DNA from: Streptomyces sp. HB132
GTDB taxonomy: Bacteria; Actinomycetota; Actinomycetes; Streptomycetales; Streptomycetaceae
Assembly (NCBI RefSeq): GCF_016909575.1
Contig: NZ_JAFBGA010000001.1
Location: 558,001 to 622,000, forward strand
Direction of reading: 5' to 3'
DNA length: 64,000 bases
Of this stretch, positions 26,661-35,367 are shown piece by piece (position 1 is the first letter of the stretch; each line of letters starts with the position of its first letter). The notes beneath the pieces were generated by a model that did not search any database, was not told the DNA's origin, and was given only the letters and a program-made list of their open reading frames with translations. The translations under genes were made by a program, and so were the position numbers.

Positions 26661-29023
26661 ACAGCCCCGCCGAGCCCACCGACGGCAGACGCACCGCGCC
26701 CGCCGGGGCAGGGCCGTCCCCCGGGTCCGCCCGGCCCGACGCCGACGACCGGCGCGCCGTCACCGGCAAGCGCAGGATCGCCTTCGCCGCGTACGCCGAC
26801 GAGGACCGCATGCCGGGCCTCCTGGTGCTGCTGCGCAGTCTCGCCCTGACCAACCCGGCCGTCTGCGAGGACTTCCTCGTCCTGCACCCCGGGCTGCCCG
26901 ACTCCGCGTTCGACGACGTCCGCCGGCTGCACCCGCGCCTCGTGCCGCGTACCGCGGAGAGCCGTCTCGACGTCTTCCGGGAGACCGGTTACGACACGGT
27001 CATCGCCCTCGGCCCCGGCATGGTCGTGCTCGGCCCACTCCTGCCGCTGCTGACGCTGCGCACCGGCGTGGCCGCCGTGCCGCAGCCGGGGACCGGCGGC
27101 GGACGTACCGTGCGGGACGAAGGGTTGCTGGTGATCCAGCGGCAGGACGTGGCGGACGCCGCGCCCGACCTGTCGGCCGGGGGCGGCGGGGCCGCGTTGG
27201 ACCGTGCGCTGACGGAGGCCGGGCTCCTCGAACCCCTCGCCTCCCCCTACGACTTCCCGGCCGAGCGGCTGTACGACGACATGCCGGTACCCGAGAGCAC
27301 CGTCGTCCTGCACTTCGGCGAGGACTCCACCCCCTCCGCCCCGGCGCGCGAGGCGCGCGAGCGGTACGAGCTGGACGACGCGGCGTTCCGCGCCGCCTAC
27401 TGCGCCCTGCCGGGTCCCAAGCACCCCGAACTCCTCCTGCACTGTGCCCTGCCGTTCCCCGAGGGCGGGCGTGCGCCGGTGGACCTGGTCCGTCAGGTCG
27501 CCGAGGTGCACCGGCAGCAGGGCCGCTACGAGGAGGCCGTCACCCTGCTGACCGCGGCCGTCGCGGACCGGCCCGACCTGCCGCGCTGCCACGAGACGCT
27601 GGGCATCAGCCTGATGGCCCTGTCCCGCCACGAGGAGGCCGAGGCCCATCTCCTCCTGGCCACCGTGTCACCGGACTTCGCCGCCCGCGCCTACGGCCAG
27701 CTCGCCCGGCTCGCCTGGCTGCTGGGCCGCGACGAGGACGCGCACGCCTACGCGCGTGAAGGCCTCGACGCCGACCCCGCCGACGGCAACTGCCACGCGT
27801 GGTACGTCCGTACCCGCCCGGCCCCTCCGGCGGCCGATCCGGCACCCGCGGGAGGACAGCTCGCCCATGTCGCCCTGTTCGCCGACGGCCAGGAGAACGC
27901 GGGCGACAAGGTGCTCCCCGAAGCCGTACGGATGTGCTTCGGCCCCGACACCGGCCCCGCCCGCTGGCACGAGCGGTCCGTGCACCGGCTGGTCGACGAG
28001 CCCGGCCTGGAGGAGCTGAACGCCCGGCGCGGCATCGTCGTCGGCGGTGGCGGGCTGTTCCTGCCGGACACCGCGCCCAACAGCAACAGCGGCTGGCAGT
28101 GGAACATCCCCGGTGACGTCCTGGCCCGGATCACCGCGCCGCTCGCCGTCTTCGCGGTCGGCTACAACGTCTTCGACGGCCAGCGCTACCGCCGGGAGCG
28201 CTTCGCCGCGAGCCTGCGTGCCCTGGTCGAGAAGTCGGCCTTCTTCGGGCTGCGCAACCAGGGCTCCGTGGACCGGGTCAGGGAACTCCTGCCGGCGGAG
28301 CTGCGGGAGAGGGTGCGCTACCAGCCCTGCCCCACGACGGTGGCCCGCCACCTCGACCCCGGCCCGGACGACGACGCGCTCCGGGACGACACCGTGCTGG
28401 TCAACTGCGCCTACGACCGTGCGGGTCTGCGCTTCGGCCACGACTACGGGCATTTCCTGGCCGAGACGGCCGCCGCCGTACGCGCCGTCGGCGAGCGCGC
28501 CGAGGTCCGTTACGCGGCCCACATGCCGGCCGACGAGAAGTTCGTCCACGACCTTCGCCGGGAACACGGCATCGCCCTCCCGGTGGAGCCGCTGTACCTC
28601 TTCTCCAACGACCGCATCCGGGAGCTCTACCGGCGTACGCGCCTGGTGATCGGCATGCGCGGGCACGCGGGAATGATCCCCTTCGGCTGCGGTACGCCGA
28701 TCATCAGCCTGGTCTCGCACCCCAAACTCGCCTACTTCCTCTCCGACATCGACCGTCCCGACTGGGGGGTCTCCGTCCACGACCGCTCGCTGGGCGCCCG
28801 TCTCGCCGAGCGCGCGGCAGCCGTCCTGGACGACCACCGGGCGGCCGTCGCCGACGTGCACGGCCGGCAGGAGCACCTGTGGTCGGTCACCCGTGCCAAT
28901 CTCGCGGAACTCCGTGACCTCTTCGGGCTGCCGGACCCGCTCCCCGGCGGACCGCGTGTCCCCGGCCCCCGGACCGCCGACGCGGCACGGGGCCTTCACC
29001 TGCCGGACACCCGGACGAAGTGA
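26657..29023 (+). CDS. Three-domain fusion: glycosyltransferase, TPR, polysaccharide pyruvyl transferase
   Basis: A 788-residue protein. A disordered 35-residue start is followed by a GT8-like domain (about 38-250; L-V-L-L-R-S-L-A-L-T-N and V-I-A-L-G-P-G-M replacing the usual D-x-D), a TPR region (about 275-385) and a C-terminal polysaccharide pyruvyl transferase domain (about 405-700). The last shows N-A-G-D-K-V-L-P-E, V-V-G-G-G-G-L-F, G-L-R-N-Q-G-S-V and I-G-M-R-G-H-A-G-M-I-P-F, the core of the CsaB/WcaK family that adds pyruvate ketals from PEP to sugars. It therefore probably decorates the polymer. The missing D-x-D raises doubt over activity of the first domain. Confidence 0.83.
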   Translation: MNSPAEPTDGRRTAPAGAGPSPGSARPDADDRRAVTGKRRIAFAAYADEDRMPGLLVLLRSLALTNPAVCEDFLVLHPGLPDSAFDDVRRLHPRLVPRTAESRLDVFRETGYDTVIALGPGMVVLGPLLPLLTLRTGVAAVPQPGTGGGRTVRDEGLLVIQRQDVADAAPDLSAGGGGAALDRALTEAGLLEPLASPYDFPAERLYDDMPVPESTVVLHFGEDSTPSAPAREARERYELDDAAFRAAYCALPGPKHPELLLHCALPFPEGGRAPVDLVRQVAEVHRQQGRYEEAVTLLTAAVADRPDLPRCHETLGISLMALSRHEEAEAHLLLATVSPDFAARAYGQLARLAWLLGRDEDAHAYAREGLDADPADGNCHAWYVRTRPAPPAADPAPAGGQLAHVALFADGQENAGDKVLPEAVRMCFGPDTGPARWHERSVHRLVDEPGLEELNARRGIVVGGGGLFLPDTAPNSNSGWQWNIPGDVLARITAPLAVFAVGYNVFDGQRYRRERFAASLRALVEKSAFFGLRNQGSVDRVRELLPAELRERVRYQPCPTTVARHLDPGPDDDALRDDTVLVNCAYDRAGLRFGHDYGHFLAETAAAVRAVGERAEVRYAAHMPADEKFVHDLRREHGIALPVEPLYLFSNDRIRELYRRTRLVIGMRGHAGMIPFGCGTPIISLVSHPKLAYFLSDIDRPDWGVSVHDRSLGARLAERAAAVLDDHRAAVADVHGRQEHLWSVTRANLAELRDLFGLPDPLPGGPRVPGPRTADAARGLHLPDTRTK

Positions 29024-29025
29024 CT

Positions 29026-29070
29026 GTTCACCCGGACGGAGTTCACCCGTGGCCGGAGCGTTCGTAGCCT
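29026..29070 (+). promoter_or_regulatory. PHO-box-like motifs and -10 of the acyltransferase gene
   Basis: GTTCACCC occurs twice in the same orientation at 29026-29033 and 29041-29048, followed by a -10 hexamer TAGCCT at 29065-29070. The second copy sits where a -35 element would be. The spacing (15 bases) departs from the 11-base register of the other promoters, so this is the weakest of the set. Confidence 0.4.
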
Positions 29071-29073
29071 GCG

Positions 29074-30174
29074 ATGACCATGCCTTCCTCTGTCTCCCAG
29101 GCCGGCTCACCTGCACCCGTGCAGTCCCCGCAGCCCGCCCCCGAACCCCGCCCGCACCGTGAACACCGGTACGACATCGATCTGATCCGGCTGCTCTGCT
29201 CGGTCGGGGTGATCCTCTGCCACACCGGGTCGGCCTTCGTGAACACCGCGGGCCGCGAGGCCGCGAACGGTCCCGGCACCTACTGGGCGGGGCTGGTCGC
29301 GGACTCCGCGGGCCGTTTCGCCGTACCGCTGTTCTTCGCCATCGCCGGATGGGTCGTCCTCGTCGGCGCCCCGGTCCGGGACGGCCGGCGACTGTGGCAG
29401 CGGATCGTACGGATCGTGGTGCCGCTCGCCGTGTGGTCGGTGCTCTACGTGGCATGGGGAAGGCTGCGCGGCACCAACGACGCGCCGGCCGGTGAGCTGA
29501 CGCTGGACGCGGTCTTCGCCTCGGTCCGCCCGGCCTACCACCTCTGGTACCTGTACGCCTACATCCCCGTGATCCTGCTCCTGGCCTTCGCGGCCCTGGT
29601 GAAGTCGGGCAAGCGGCCCTGGGGCCTCGGCGTCACCCTCCTCGCCCTGGGGGCCGCTCCGACCCTGTTCGGAGACCTGGCCCGGGTCACGCACCTGGAC
29701 CTGCCGCGCTTCGGATGGGGTTTCGGCCCGTACCAGCTGATCTACGCGGTCCTCGGTGCCCTGGTGCTCGCGCTGCCCGCCGGCGTGTTCGGGCGGCGGA
29801 GCCTGTGGTGGCTGCTCCCGGCCATCCTCTGCCTGGCCGCGGTCATCACCTATCAGCACGAGGTGCACTACGCGATCCCCTACGCCAGCGTCCTGGTGGC
29901 CCTGTTCAGCGCCGGCGTGCTGCTCTCGCTGCACCGCCTGCGCGTCCCGGAGCGCCTGCGCCCGGCCCTGGCCCGGCTGGCCGGCGCCTCGTTCGGCGCG
30001 TACATGGTCCATGTGCTGGTGCTGGGCGTCCTCACCGACGCGTGGGTGGACGCCGACCTCACCCTGCCCGCGGCGGCGGCCCTGGCTCTCGCCGTCACCG
30101 CCGCCACGACGGCCGTCTCCTTCGGCGCGGCGCTCCTCTGGACCCGCCTCGGTCTGACCCGCCTCCTGGGCTGA
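29074..30174 (+). CDS. Acyltransferase 3 family membrane protein (O-acetylation)
   Basis: A 366-residue integral membrane acyltransferase with about ten helices, of the OafA/WecH type that O-acetylates cell-surface sugars from acetyl-CoA. The diagnostic start is present: Y-D-I-D-L-I-R-L-L-C-S-V-G-V-I-L-C-H with the catalytic His, and F-F-A-I-A-G-W after the second helix; R-x10-H arrangement is conserved. A 30-residue Pro-rich tail precedes the first helix. Start ambiguity: ATG at 29074 is only 4 bases past a -10-like TAGCCT, while an in-frame ATG at 29080 would suit a leaderless message. Likely modifies the cluster's glycopolymer. Confidence 0.88.
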   Translation: MTMPSSVSQAGSPAPVQSPQPAPEPRPHREHRYDIDLIRLLCSVGVILCHTGSAFVNTAGREAANGPGTYWAGLVADSAGRFAVPLFFAIAGWVVLVGAPVRDGRRLWQRIVRIVVPLAVWSVLYVAWGRLRGTNDAPAGELTLDAVFASVRPAYHLWYLYAYIPVILLLAFAALVKSGKRPWGLGVTLLALGAAPTLFGDLARVTHLDLPRFGWGFGPYQLIYAVLGALVLALPAGVFGRRSLWWLLPAILCLAAVITYQHEVHYAIPYASVLVALFSAGVLLSLHRLRVPERLRPALARLAGASFGAYMVHVLVLGVLTDAWVDADLTLPAAAALALAVTAATTAVSFGAALLWTRLGLTRLLG

Positions 30175-30184
30175 GCCCTGGTGT

Positions 30185-31516
30185 TCAGCGCCGCTTGAGG
30201 GCGCGGGCGCGGCGGGCCAGCCGGCGCAGTGTCGCGTTCCGCCGGACGAAGGCGAGACGTGCGGGGACGACGCCGGGGAGTGCCAGCGAGCCGAGGCGGC
30301 GGCGCTTGAAGTAGCGCCAGGTCCGGGTGTTCAGATGGGCGGAGAGGTAGCGCTCGGCGGCCGGGCGCAGGTCAGGGCGGACGCGTGGCTGCATGGCGAA
30401 GGCGACCGCGGGCAGCAGCCCGCCGAGTGCCTCGGCCACCGAGTCCTCGGTCAGTGCCGACCGACCGGACACGGCGTCGGGTTCGGCCAGGTCGGGCAGC
30501 AGGGCGTCGACGATGGTGACCGGGATCCTCGCCGGGTTCTCGTACGGGGTGAGGCGCTCCAGCAGGGTCCCGGTCCCGGTCCTGGCCACCGGCAGACCGT
30601 AGGACGAGGCCGCGGTGAGCAGCGCCGTCGAGCAGGAGCCGACGACGAGGGCGGGGCGCAGCCGTTCGTAGAGCACCTCGGCCGGGACCGGGACGCCCTG
30701 GTCCGGCACCGTCAGCTCGACGCCGAGGCGTCCGGCTTCCGCCCGCAGGGCCGGCACGGACGGCGCGGGACCGCCGGGGTGGGGTCGGACGACGAGATGG
30801 GTGTGGCCGAGCGCTGCCGTGCCCCGGACCATCCGCAGGTGGAGTTCCGTCTCCTCCGCGGCGGGGAGCAGCCCCGGTTCGGGGAGGAGCAGGACCGCGG
30901 CCCCCCGCGGCGCCCCGACATCCGGCGCGCGGTCCGCCAGCTCACCGAAGACCCGCCGCAGGGCCTCCGCGGCCAGCGGCCGGGGCGCGGCGTCGAACTC
31001 GCCCAGCAGCAAGGGCTTCAGGCCGGGGAGCAGGTCGGGGTGGAGCAGCTGCCGGACGCGGGTCCCGATCAGCGGCGGGATCTTGGCCCCGGTCGGGCCG
31101 TAGCCGGTCAGGCCGTCCGCGTACACGGTCACCTGCCCGCCGGTGAAGATCTCGGCGACCGCCCGGGCGGGAGCGGTGTGCGGTGACTCCAGAGCCAGTT
31201 CGACCTGATCGTCCCCGAGGTCCCACACGCGGCGCAGGTGGCGTTCCCACAGGGGCACGTCGTCGGCGCGGGGGGTCCAGGCGCCAGGGTGCAGGGGGAA
31301 GACCGCGTCGTTCCACGAGCGCACCTCGTCGAAGCGGTCGCGCAGCCGGTCGAATCCGGGCGCGGCGTCGACGGGGGCCGCGGCCTCGGGAACCTCCGCG
31401 GTCTCGCAGAGCAGCAGGATGCGGCGGCCGGAGGCCCCGAAGCAGCCGGAGTCGAGAGCCGCGGCGAGCACCGCAGTGCCGTGGAGGCCGGTGGCGACGA
31501 AGATCTGGGTGGTCAC
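30185..31516 (-). CDS. Alpha-2,8-polysialyltransferase family protein (copy 2)
   Basis: A 443-residue paralogue of the protein at 23961-25307. Same motifs: Y-A-D-G at about 132-135, the HP motif V-R-P-H-P at 243-247, and G-S-C-S-T-A near 292-297, plus the basic Y-F-K-R-R-R-L C-terminal tail. It has a GTG start overlapping the stop of the upstream GT2 (GTGA). The GT2/polysialyltransferase pair here is thus a copy of the pair at 22992-25307, placed on the opposite strand, indicating an ancient duplication of a two-gene module followed by divergence. Confidence 0.87.
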   Translation of the reverse strand: MTTQIFVATGLHGTAVLAAALDSGCFGASGRRILLLCETAEVPEAAAPVDAAPGFDRLRDRFDEVRSWNDAVFPLHPGAWTPRADDVPLWERHLRRVWDLGDDQVELALESPHTAPARAVAEIFTGGQVTVYADGLTGYGPTGAKIPPLIGTRVRQLLHPDLLPGLKPLLLGEFDAAPRPLAAEALRRVFGELADRAPDVGAPRGAAVLLLPEPGLLPAAEETELHLRMVRGTAALGHTHLVVRPHPGGPAPSVPALRAEAGRLGVELTVPDQGVPVPAEVLYERLRPALVVGSCSTALLTAASSYGLPVARTGTGTLLERLTPYENPARIPVTIVDALLPDLAEPDAVSGRSALTEDSVAEALGGLLPAVAFAMQPRVRPDLRPAAERYLSAHLNTRTWRYFKRRRLGSLALPGVVPARLAFVRRNATLRRLARRARALKRR

Positions 31517-32496
31517 GCGGCAGTCGCTCCCTCGGTGGTGGTGGAGCGGCGGCGCAGCCCGCGCAGCACGGTCGCCCGTTCGGTGTCCATGGAGTCCAGG
31601 ACGTCGTCGAGCAGGCGCTGGGGCATGCGTGAGAGTGCCGCCGCGGCGAGTGATCTCAGGGTGCGGGCGACCGGCGGTTCGAATTTCCCGATGGATCCGA
31701 CGTGATGGGAAATGACGGCGCAGTACGTGCGAACCGCTTTCGGCATCAATGTGTCCGCGTCACGGTCCGCGGCGGTTTCGGACAGCACCTGGTCGTAGGC
31801 CTTGATGAAATCCAGTTGGCGTTCGTCGCCGATCTGGGTGAGGGACGAAGCGACGCCCCGCCGGTAGAAATGGCCCAGCGTTCCCAGGACCGCGAAGGAT
31901 TCCGCCTCCCGGTGCAGGCGCCAGATCCACGGCCGGTCCTCGGCGGTGCGCAGCCCGTCGGTGAAATGCAGCAGCCCCCGGTCCAGCAGGCTCCGGTGGT
32001 AGAGCCCCGCCCAGGCGAACGCGTAGTCCACCGATGTCGTCCGGCCGGCGGGCAGGATCGCGTCCCGGGGGTTTCCCACCACGTCCCGCAGGCCGTGCGG
32101 GACGCGGCGCACCGTGCGGGACGTGCCGGTGACCTGGACGTGGTCCGTACGCACGAACGCGCAGCCCAGGGCCTCGGTCCGGGCGAGCAGTCGCGCGTAG
32201 TGGCCCGGTGCGAGCCAGTCGTCGCCGTCCAGGAAGGCGATGTACTGGCCACGGGCGGCGTCCAGACCGGTGTTGCGGGCCGTGGCAAGGCCGGCGTTGC
32301 GCTCGTGTCTGCGCAGGACCACCCCCTCGATGCCGTCCCCGGCCCGGCGCAGGAGATCCGCCGTCCCGTCGGTCGAGCAGTCGTCGACGAGGATGAATTC
32401 GAAGTCCTCGCGGGTATTGGCCCGCAGGCTTTCGAGGGTGTCGGGGGCGTATGCCTGGACGTTGTAGAACGGCACGATGACGGAGAGCTTAACCAC
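31513..32496 (-). CDS. Glycosyltransferase family 2 (copy 2)
   Basis: A 327-residue GT-A glycosyltransferase. L-S-V-I-V-P-F-Y-N at residues 4-12, V-D-D-C-S-T-D-G, and F-L-D-G-D-D-W give the nucleotide- and metal-binding sites; W-I-W-R-L-H and R-R-G-V-A-S-S-L-T-Q-I match copy 1. I choose GTG at 32496 rather than the ATG at 32502: it aligns with copy 1's start, and a -10 hexamer TAACGT ends at 32504, placing transcription start on this codon (leaderless). It overlaps the polysialyltransferase start and shares its promoter region with the divergent gene at 32705. Confidence 0.88.
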   Translation of the reverse strand: MVKLSVIVPFYNVQAYAPDTLESLRANTREDFEFILVDDCSTDGTADLLRRAGDGIEGVVLRRHERNAGLATARNTGLDAARGQYIAFLDGDDWLAPGHYARLLARTEALGCAFVRTDHVQVTGTSRTVRRVPHGLRDVVGNPRDAILPAGRTTSVDYAFAWAGLYHRSLLDRGLLHFTDGLRTAEDRPWIWRLHREAESFAVLGTLGHFYRRGVASSLTQIGDERQLDFIKAYDQVLSETAADRDADTLMPKAVRTYCAVISHHVGSIGKFEPPVARTLRSLAAAALSRMPQRLLDDVLDSMDTERATVLRGLRRRSTTTEGATAA

Positions 32497-32503
32497 CCGC
32501 ATC

Positions 32504-32580
32504 ACGTTAGGGCCGGGCCCGGCCTTCACCCTGACCCCCGCCCGTACGGAAAGTGAACGACGCGCGGCAGAAAGGTGAAC
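32504..32580 (-). promoter_or_regulatory. PHO-box-like repeats and -10 of the second GT2 gene (leaderless)
   Basis: Reading the minus strand from 32580: GTTCACCTTTC, TGCCGCGCGTC, GTTCACTTTCC are consecutive 11-base units (two with the GTTCAC core). A -10 hexamer TAACGT lies at 32509-32504, 7-8 bases before the GTG at 32496, so the transcript has no leader. The register of the repeats relative to the -10 equals that at 22884-22960 and 32643-32697. Confidence 0.55.
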
Positions 32581-32642
32581 CGGCCCGGATTCACGGCAGA
32601 TTTCCGGGTCCGGCGGCCCGAATCCCCAATCGTCGACCGGCT

Positions 32643-32697
32643 GTTAACCATCTGTTGCCACCACGTTGGGCCGCGCATCCACATGGCTTCCTAGCTT
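32643..32697 (+). promoter_or_regulatory. PHO-box-like triple repeat and -10 of the DUF6716-like gene (leaderless)
   Basis: GTTAACCATCT (32643), GTTGCCACCAC (32654) and GTTGGGCCGCG (32665) are exact 11-base spaced direct repeats with a conserved GTT. The third covers the -35 position of a -10 hexamer TAGCTT at 32692-32697; the GTG start at 32705 follows by 7 bases, so the message is probably leaderless, which explains the absent ribosome site. Confidence 0.6.
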
Positions 32698-32704
32698 TTA
32701 CGAC

Positions 32705-34090
32705 GTGCCCCCTCGTACCGATGAAACGGCCGCTCCGGCCAACACCCCAGCAGCCGACCGTGCGGCGCTCCGCATAGCCGTGCTCGCCGACTCCGACACC
32801 CGGTGGAAATGGGGCGCGCTCACCGCGCGCCGCCTCGCCGGGTCCCCGGAGGCCGGTGCGGCCGAGCGCCCCGTCGAGATCAGCGGGCTGCTGCTGCGCG
32901 GCCGGGCCACACCGACGCCCCGCCAGCTCGCCGAAGTGGGCGAGGTGGGGGTCGACGCCGACCGGGTGCGCGAGGTGACGGCGGTCGAGTTCCTGCACAC
33001 GGTGCGGGACGAGTCCTACGACGTCGTGGTCCTCGCACTCGTCGGCGGCGCCGTCCAGGCGATGCTGCACGGCCTGGCCGCACTGGACCTGCCCCGTAGG
33101 CCCGCTGTCGTCACGGGCTACGTCGGCGTCGTCTACGAGAAGCTCGCCGACGGGCTCCTGCTGCGCCACGGTGCGGACGTCGTCCTCGCCAACTCCCGTC
33201 ACGACAGCGCGCGTTTCCGTGCCGTCTACGAAGGGGTGGGGGCCGACGCCTCGTCCGTCACGGAGGCCGCGCTGCCGTTCCTCGGCGGGGAGCCGCACCG
33301 GGCGGAGGAGGGCCGGGACACCGTCGTGTTCGCCGCCCAGCCCTCCGTGCCGGCGTCCCGCGCCGACCGTATGTACCTGCTGCGCCGGCTCGTCGAGCAC
33401 GCCCGGCTGCACCCCGGCCGCGAGGTGCTCCTGAAGCTGCGCTCCAAGCCGGGTGAGCACACCACGCACATCGAGGAACTGCCCTACCAGCGCCTCGCGG
33501 AGCGCATCCCCGGCGGCCTGCCGCCCAACTTCCGCCTCGTGTACGGGCACATGGGCGAGGTCCTGGACCGCACCGACCTGCTGGTCACCGTGTCCTCGAC
33601 GGCCGCGCTGGAGTCCCTGCACCGACGGATCCCGACCGCGGTCCTCTCCGACCTCGGGGTCCGTGAGGCCCTCGGCAACCACCACTTCATCGGATCGGGA
33701 CTGATCACGTCCTGGGACCACCTCGACGGCGGCCTCCGCCCGGAGCCCGACACGGAGTGGCTCGCCGGGCAGGGCGTCGCCGCCGACGGCACGTACGGCG
33801 CCGCCTACGACACCGCCCGTGCCCGGGTCGCGGCACTGCTGGCCGCCGGACCGCTTCCCCGCATCGCCCCCTACTACACACCCGCCACCGCACCGGGATA
33901 CCTCCCCGGCATCCTCGCCCGCTACCACCTGGGCCCCGACGGCCGTCCGCTGCCGGGCGCCGTCACGCCCGACGGGACGGGCCGGGTCCGGGGCGCGGTC
34001 CGCGAGACCGTGCGCAACGCGGCGCGCGGCGCCTACCGCCACGGCGTCCAGCGGATCGCCCCCGTGATCCGGCGGATGGGCGAGTTGTGA
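32705..34090 (+). CDS. DUF6716-like putative glycosyltransferase
   Basis: A 461-residue GT-B-like protein. It opens with L-R-I-A-V-L-A-D-S-D-T-R-W-K-W-G near residue 25, followed by an alternating alpha/beta N-terminal half and a second half with V-V-F-A-A-Q-P-S-V-P and V-T-V-S-S-T-A-A-L-E, the latter resembling the Ser/Thr motif of nonulosonic-acid transferases. C-terminal Y-L-P-G-I-L-A-R-Y-H-L-G-P-D-G is characteristic of the streptomycete set. It lacks a ribosome site and seems leaderless. It ends just before, and overlaps by frame with, the CMP-sugar synthetase gene. Sugar donor unknown. Confidence 0.75.
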   Translation: MPPRTDETAAPANTPAADRAALRIAVLADSDTRWKWGALTARRLAGSPEAGAAERPVEISGLLLRGRATPTPRQLAEVGEVGVDADRVREVTAVEFLHTVRDESYDVVVLALVGGAVQAMLHGLAALDLPRRPAVVTGYVGVVYEKLADGLLLRHGADVVLANSRHDSARFRAVYEGVGADASSVTEAALPFLGGEPHRAEEGRDTVVFAAQPSVPASRADRMYLLRRLVEHARLHPGREVLLKLRSKPGEHTTHIEELPYQRLAERIPGGLPPNFRLVYGHMGEVLDRTDLLVTVSSTAALESLHRRIPTAVLSDLGVREALGNHHFIGSGLITSWDHLDGGLRPEPDTEWLAGQGVAADGTYGAAYDTARARVAALLAAGPLPRIAPYYTPATAPGYLPGILARYHLGPDGRPLPGAVTPDGTGRVRGAVRETVRNAARGAYRHGVQRIAPVIRRMGEL

Positions 34091-34110
34091 CCACCGATTC
34101 AGGAGCAACC

Positions 34111-35355
34111 ATGACCCCGCGCCCCACCGTGCTCGCCGTGATCCCCGCCCGCGGCGGATCCAAGGGCGTACCCGCCAAGAACCTCGCCCGGATAGGCGGC
34201 GTCCCGCTCGTCGCCCGCGCCGTCCGCGCCTGCCTCGCCTCGCCCGAGGTGACGGACGTCGTCGTCACCACCGACGACCCGGCCATCGCCGACGCGGCCA
34301 GGGCCGCGGGGGAGGCACTGGGGGAGGGCGCCCGGCTGCACTGCGTACAGCGCCCCGCCGCCATCGCCGGTGACAAGGCGACCAGCGAGGACGCGGTCCT
34401 GCACGCCCTGCACACCTACGAGGCGACGTCGCACGGCCGGAAGGCCGACGTGGTGCTCCTGGTCCAGTGCACGAGCCCCTTCATCACCCGCGAGGACATC
34501 GACGGTGTCGCCGCCGCGGTCGTCCGTGACGGCGCCGACACCGCCGTCACGGTGGCCCCCTTCCACGGCTTCGTGTGGCGCGACGGCAGCCCGGTCGAGG
34601 ACGGCACCCACGGCGTCAACCACGACAAGTCCGTACGTCCCCGCCGCCAGGACCGGCCCCAGGACTACCTGGAGACCGGCGCCGCGTACGCCATGGACGT
34701 CGAGGGCTTCCGTACCCACCGCCACCGCTTCTTCGGTCACACGGCGCTCGTGCACACCGACCCCGCCAGGGTCCTGGAGATCGACGACCCGCACGACCTG
34801 GCCCGCGCCCGCGCCCTCGCGCCGCTCCTGGACCCCTCCCCGTTCCCCACCCGGGCGGACGTCGACGCCGTCGTCCTCGACTTCGACGGCACGCAGACCG
34901 ACGACCGCGTCCTCATCGACTCCGACGGCCGCGAGATCGTCGCCGTGCACCGCGGCGACGGACTCGGTGTCGCCGCCCTGCGCAGGGCCGGCCTGCCGGT
35001 CCTGATCCTCTCCACGGAACAGAACCCGGTCGTCGCCGCCCGCGCCCGCAAACTCCAGGTCCCGGTCCTGCACGGCATCGACCGCAAGGACCTGGCGCTC
35101 AAGCAGTGGTGCGAGGAGCAGTCCATCGCTCCCGACCGCGTGCTCTACGTCGGCAACGACGTCAACGACCTGGCCTGCTTCGGTCTGGCGGGCTGGCCCG
35201 TCGCCGTGGCGAACGCCCACGACTCGGTGCGCGCCGCCGCGCGCGCCGTGACCACCAATCCCGGCGGCTCCGGCGCCATCCGCGAGATCGCGGCCTGGCT
35301 CCTGGGCCCCACGCTCACCCGCTCCACCGAAACCCCCGAAGCCCCCACCAAGTAA
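34111..35355 (+). CDS. CMP-nonulosonate synthetase fused to KdsC-like phosphatase
   Basis: A 414-residue bifunctional enzyme. Residues 1 to about 225 are a cytidylyltransferase of the NeuA type with the CTP loop I-P-A-R-G-G-S-K-G-V-P-A-K-N at about 9-22 and Q-C-T-S-P-F downstream. Residues about 245-395 are a HAD phosphatase with D-F-D-G-T-Q-T-D-D (nucleophile Asp), L-S-T-E-Q, and G-N-D-V-N-D-L. A single chain can thus dephosphorylate the 9-phosphate and activate the sugar as CMP-Kdn or CMP-Neu5Ac. AGGAG lies 6 bases upstream of the ATG at 34111; an earlier GTG at 34087 is less suitable. Followed 12 bases later by the synthase gene. Confidence 0.9.
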   Translation: MTPRPTVLAVIPARGGSKGVPAKNLARIGGVPLVARAVRACLASPEVTDVVVTTDDPAIADAARAAGEALGEGARLHCVQRPAAIAGDKATSEDAVLHALHTYEATSHGRKADVVLLVQCTSPFITREDIDGVAAAVVRDGADTAVTVAPFHGFVWRDGSPVEDGTHGVNHDKSVRPRRQDRPQDYLETGAAYAMDVEGFRTHRHRFFGHTALVHTDPARVLEIDDPHDLARARALAPLLDPSPFPTRADVDAVVLDFDGTQTDDRVLIDSDGREIVAVHRGDGLGVAALRRAGLPVLILSTEQNPVVAARARKLQVPVLHGIDRKDLALKQWCEEQSIAPDRVLYVGNDVNDLACFGLAGWPVAVANAHDSVRAAARAVTTNPGGSGAIREIAAWLLGPTLTRSTETPEAPTK

Positions 35356-35367
35356 GGAAGCACCACC

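Noticed and set aside
27757-27770. CTACGCGCGTGA resembling the nucleoside operator
   Set aside because: It lies inside the coding sequence of the pyruvyltransferase fusion in normal codon phase, with one arm not matching; chance in GC-rich coding DNA.
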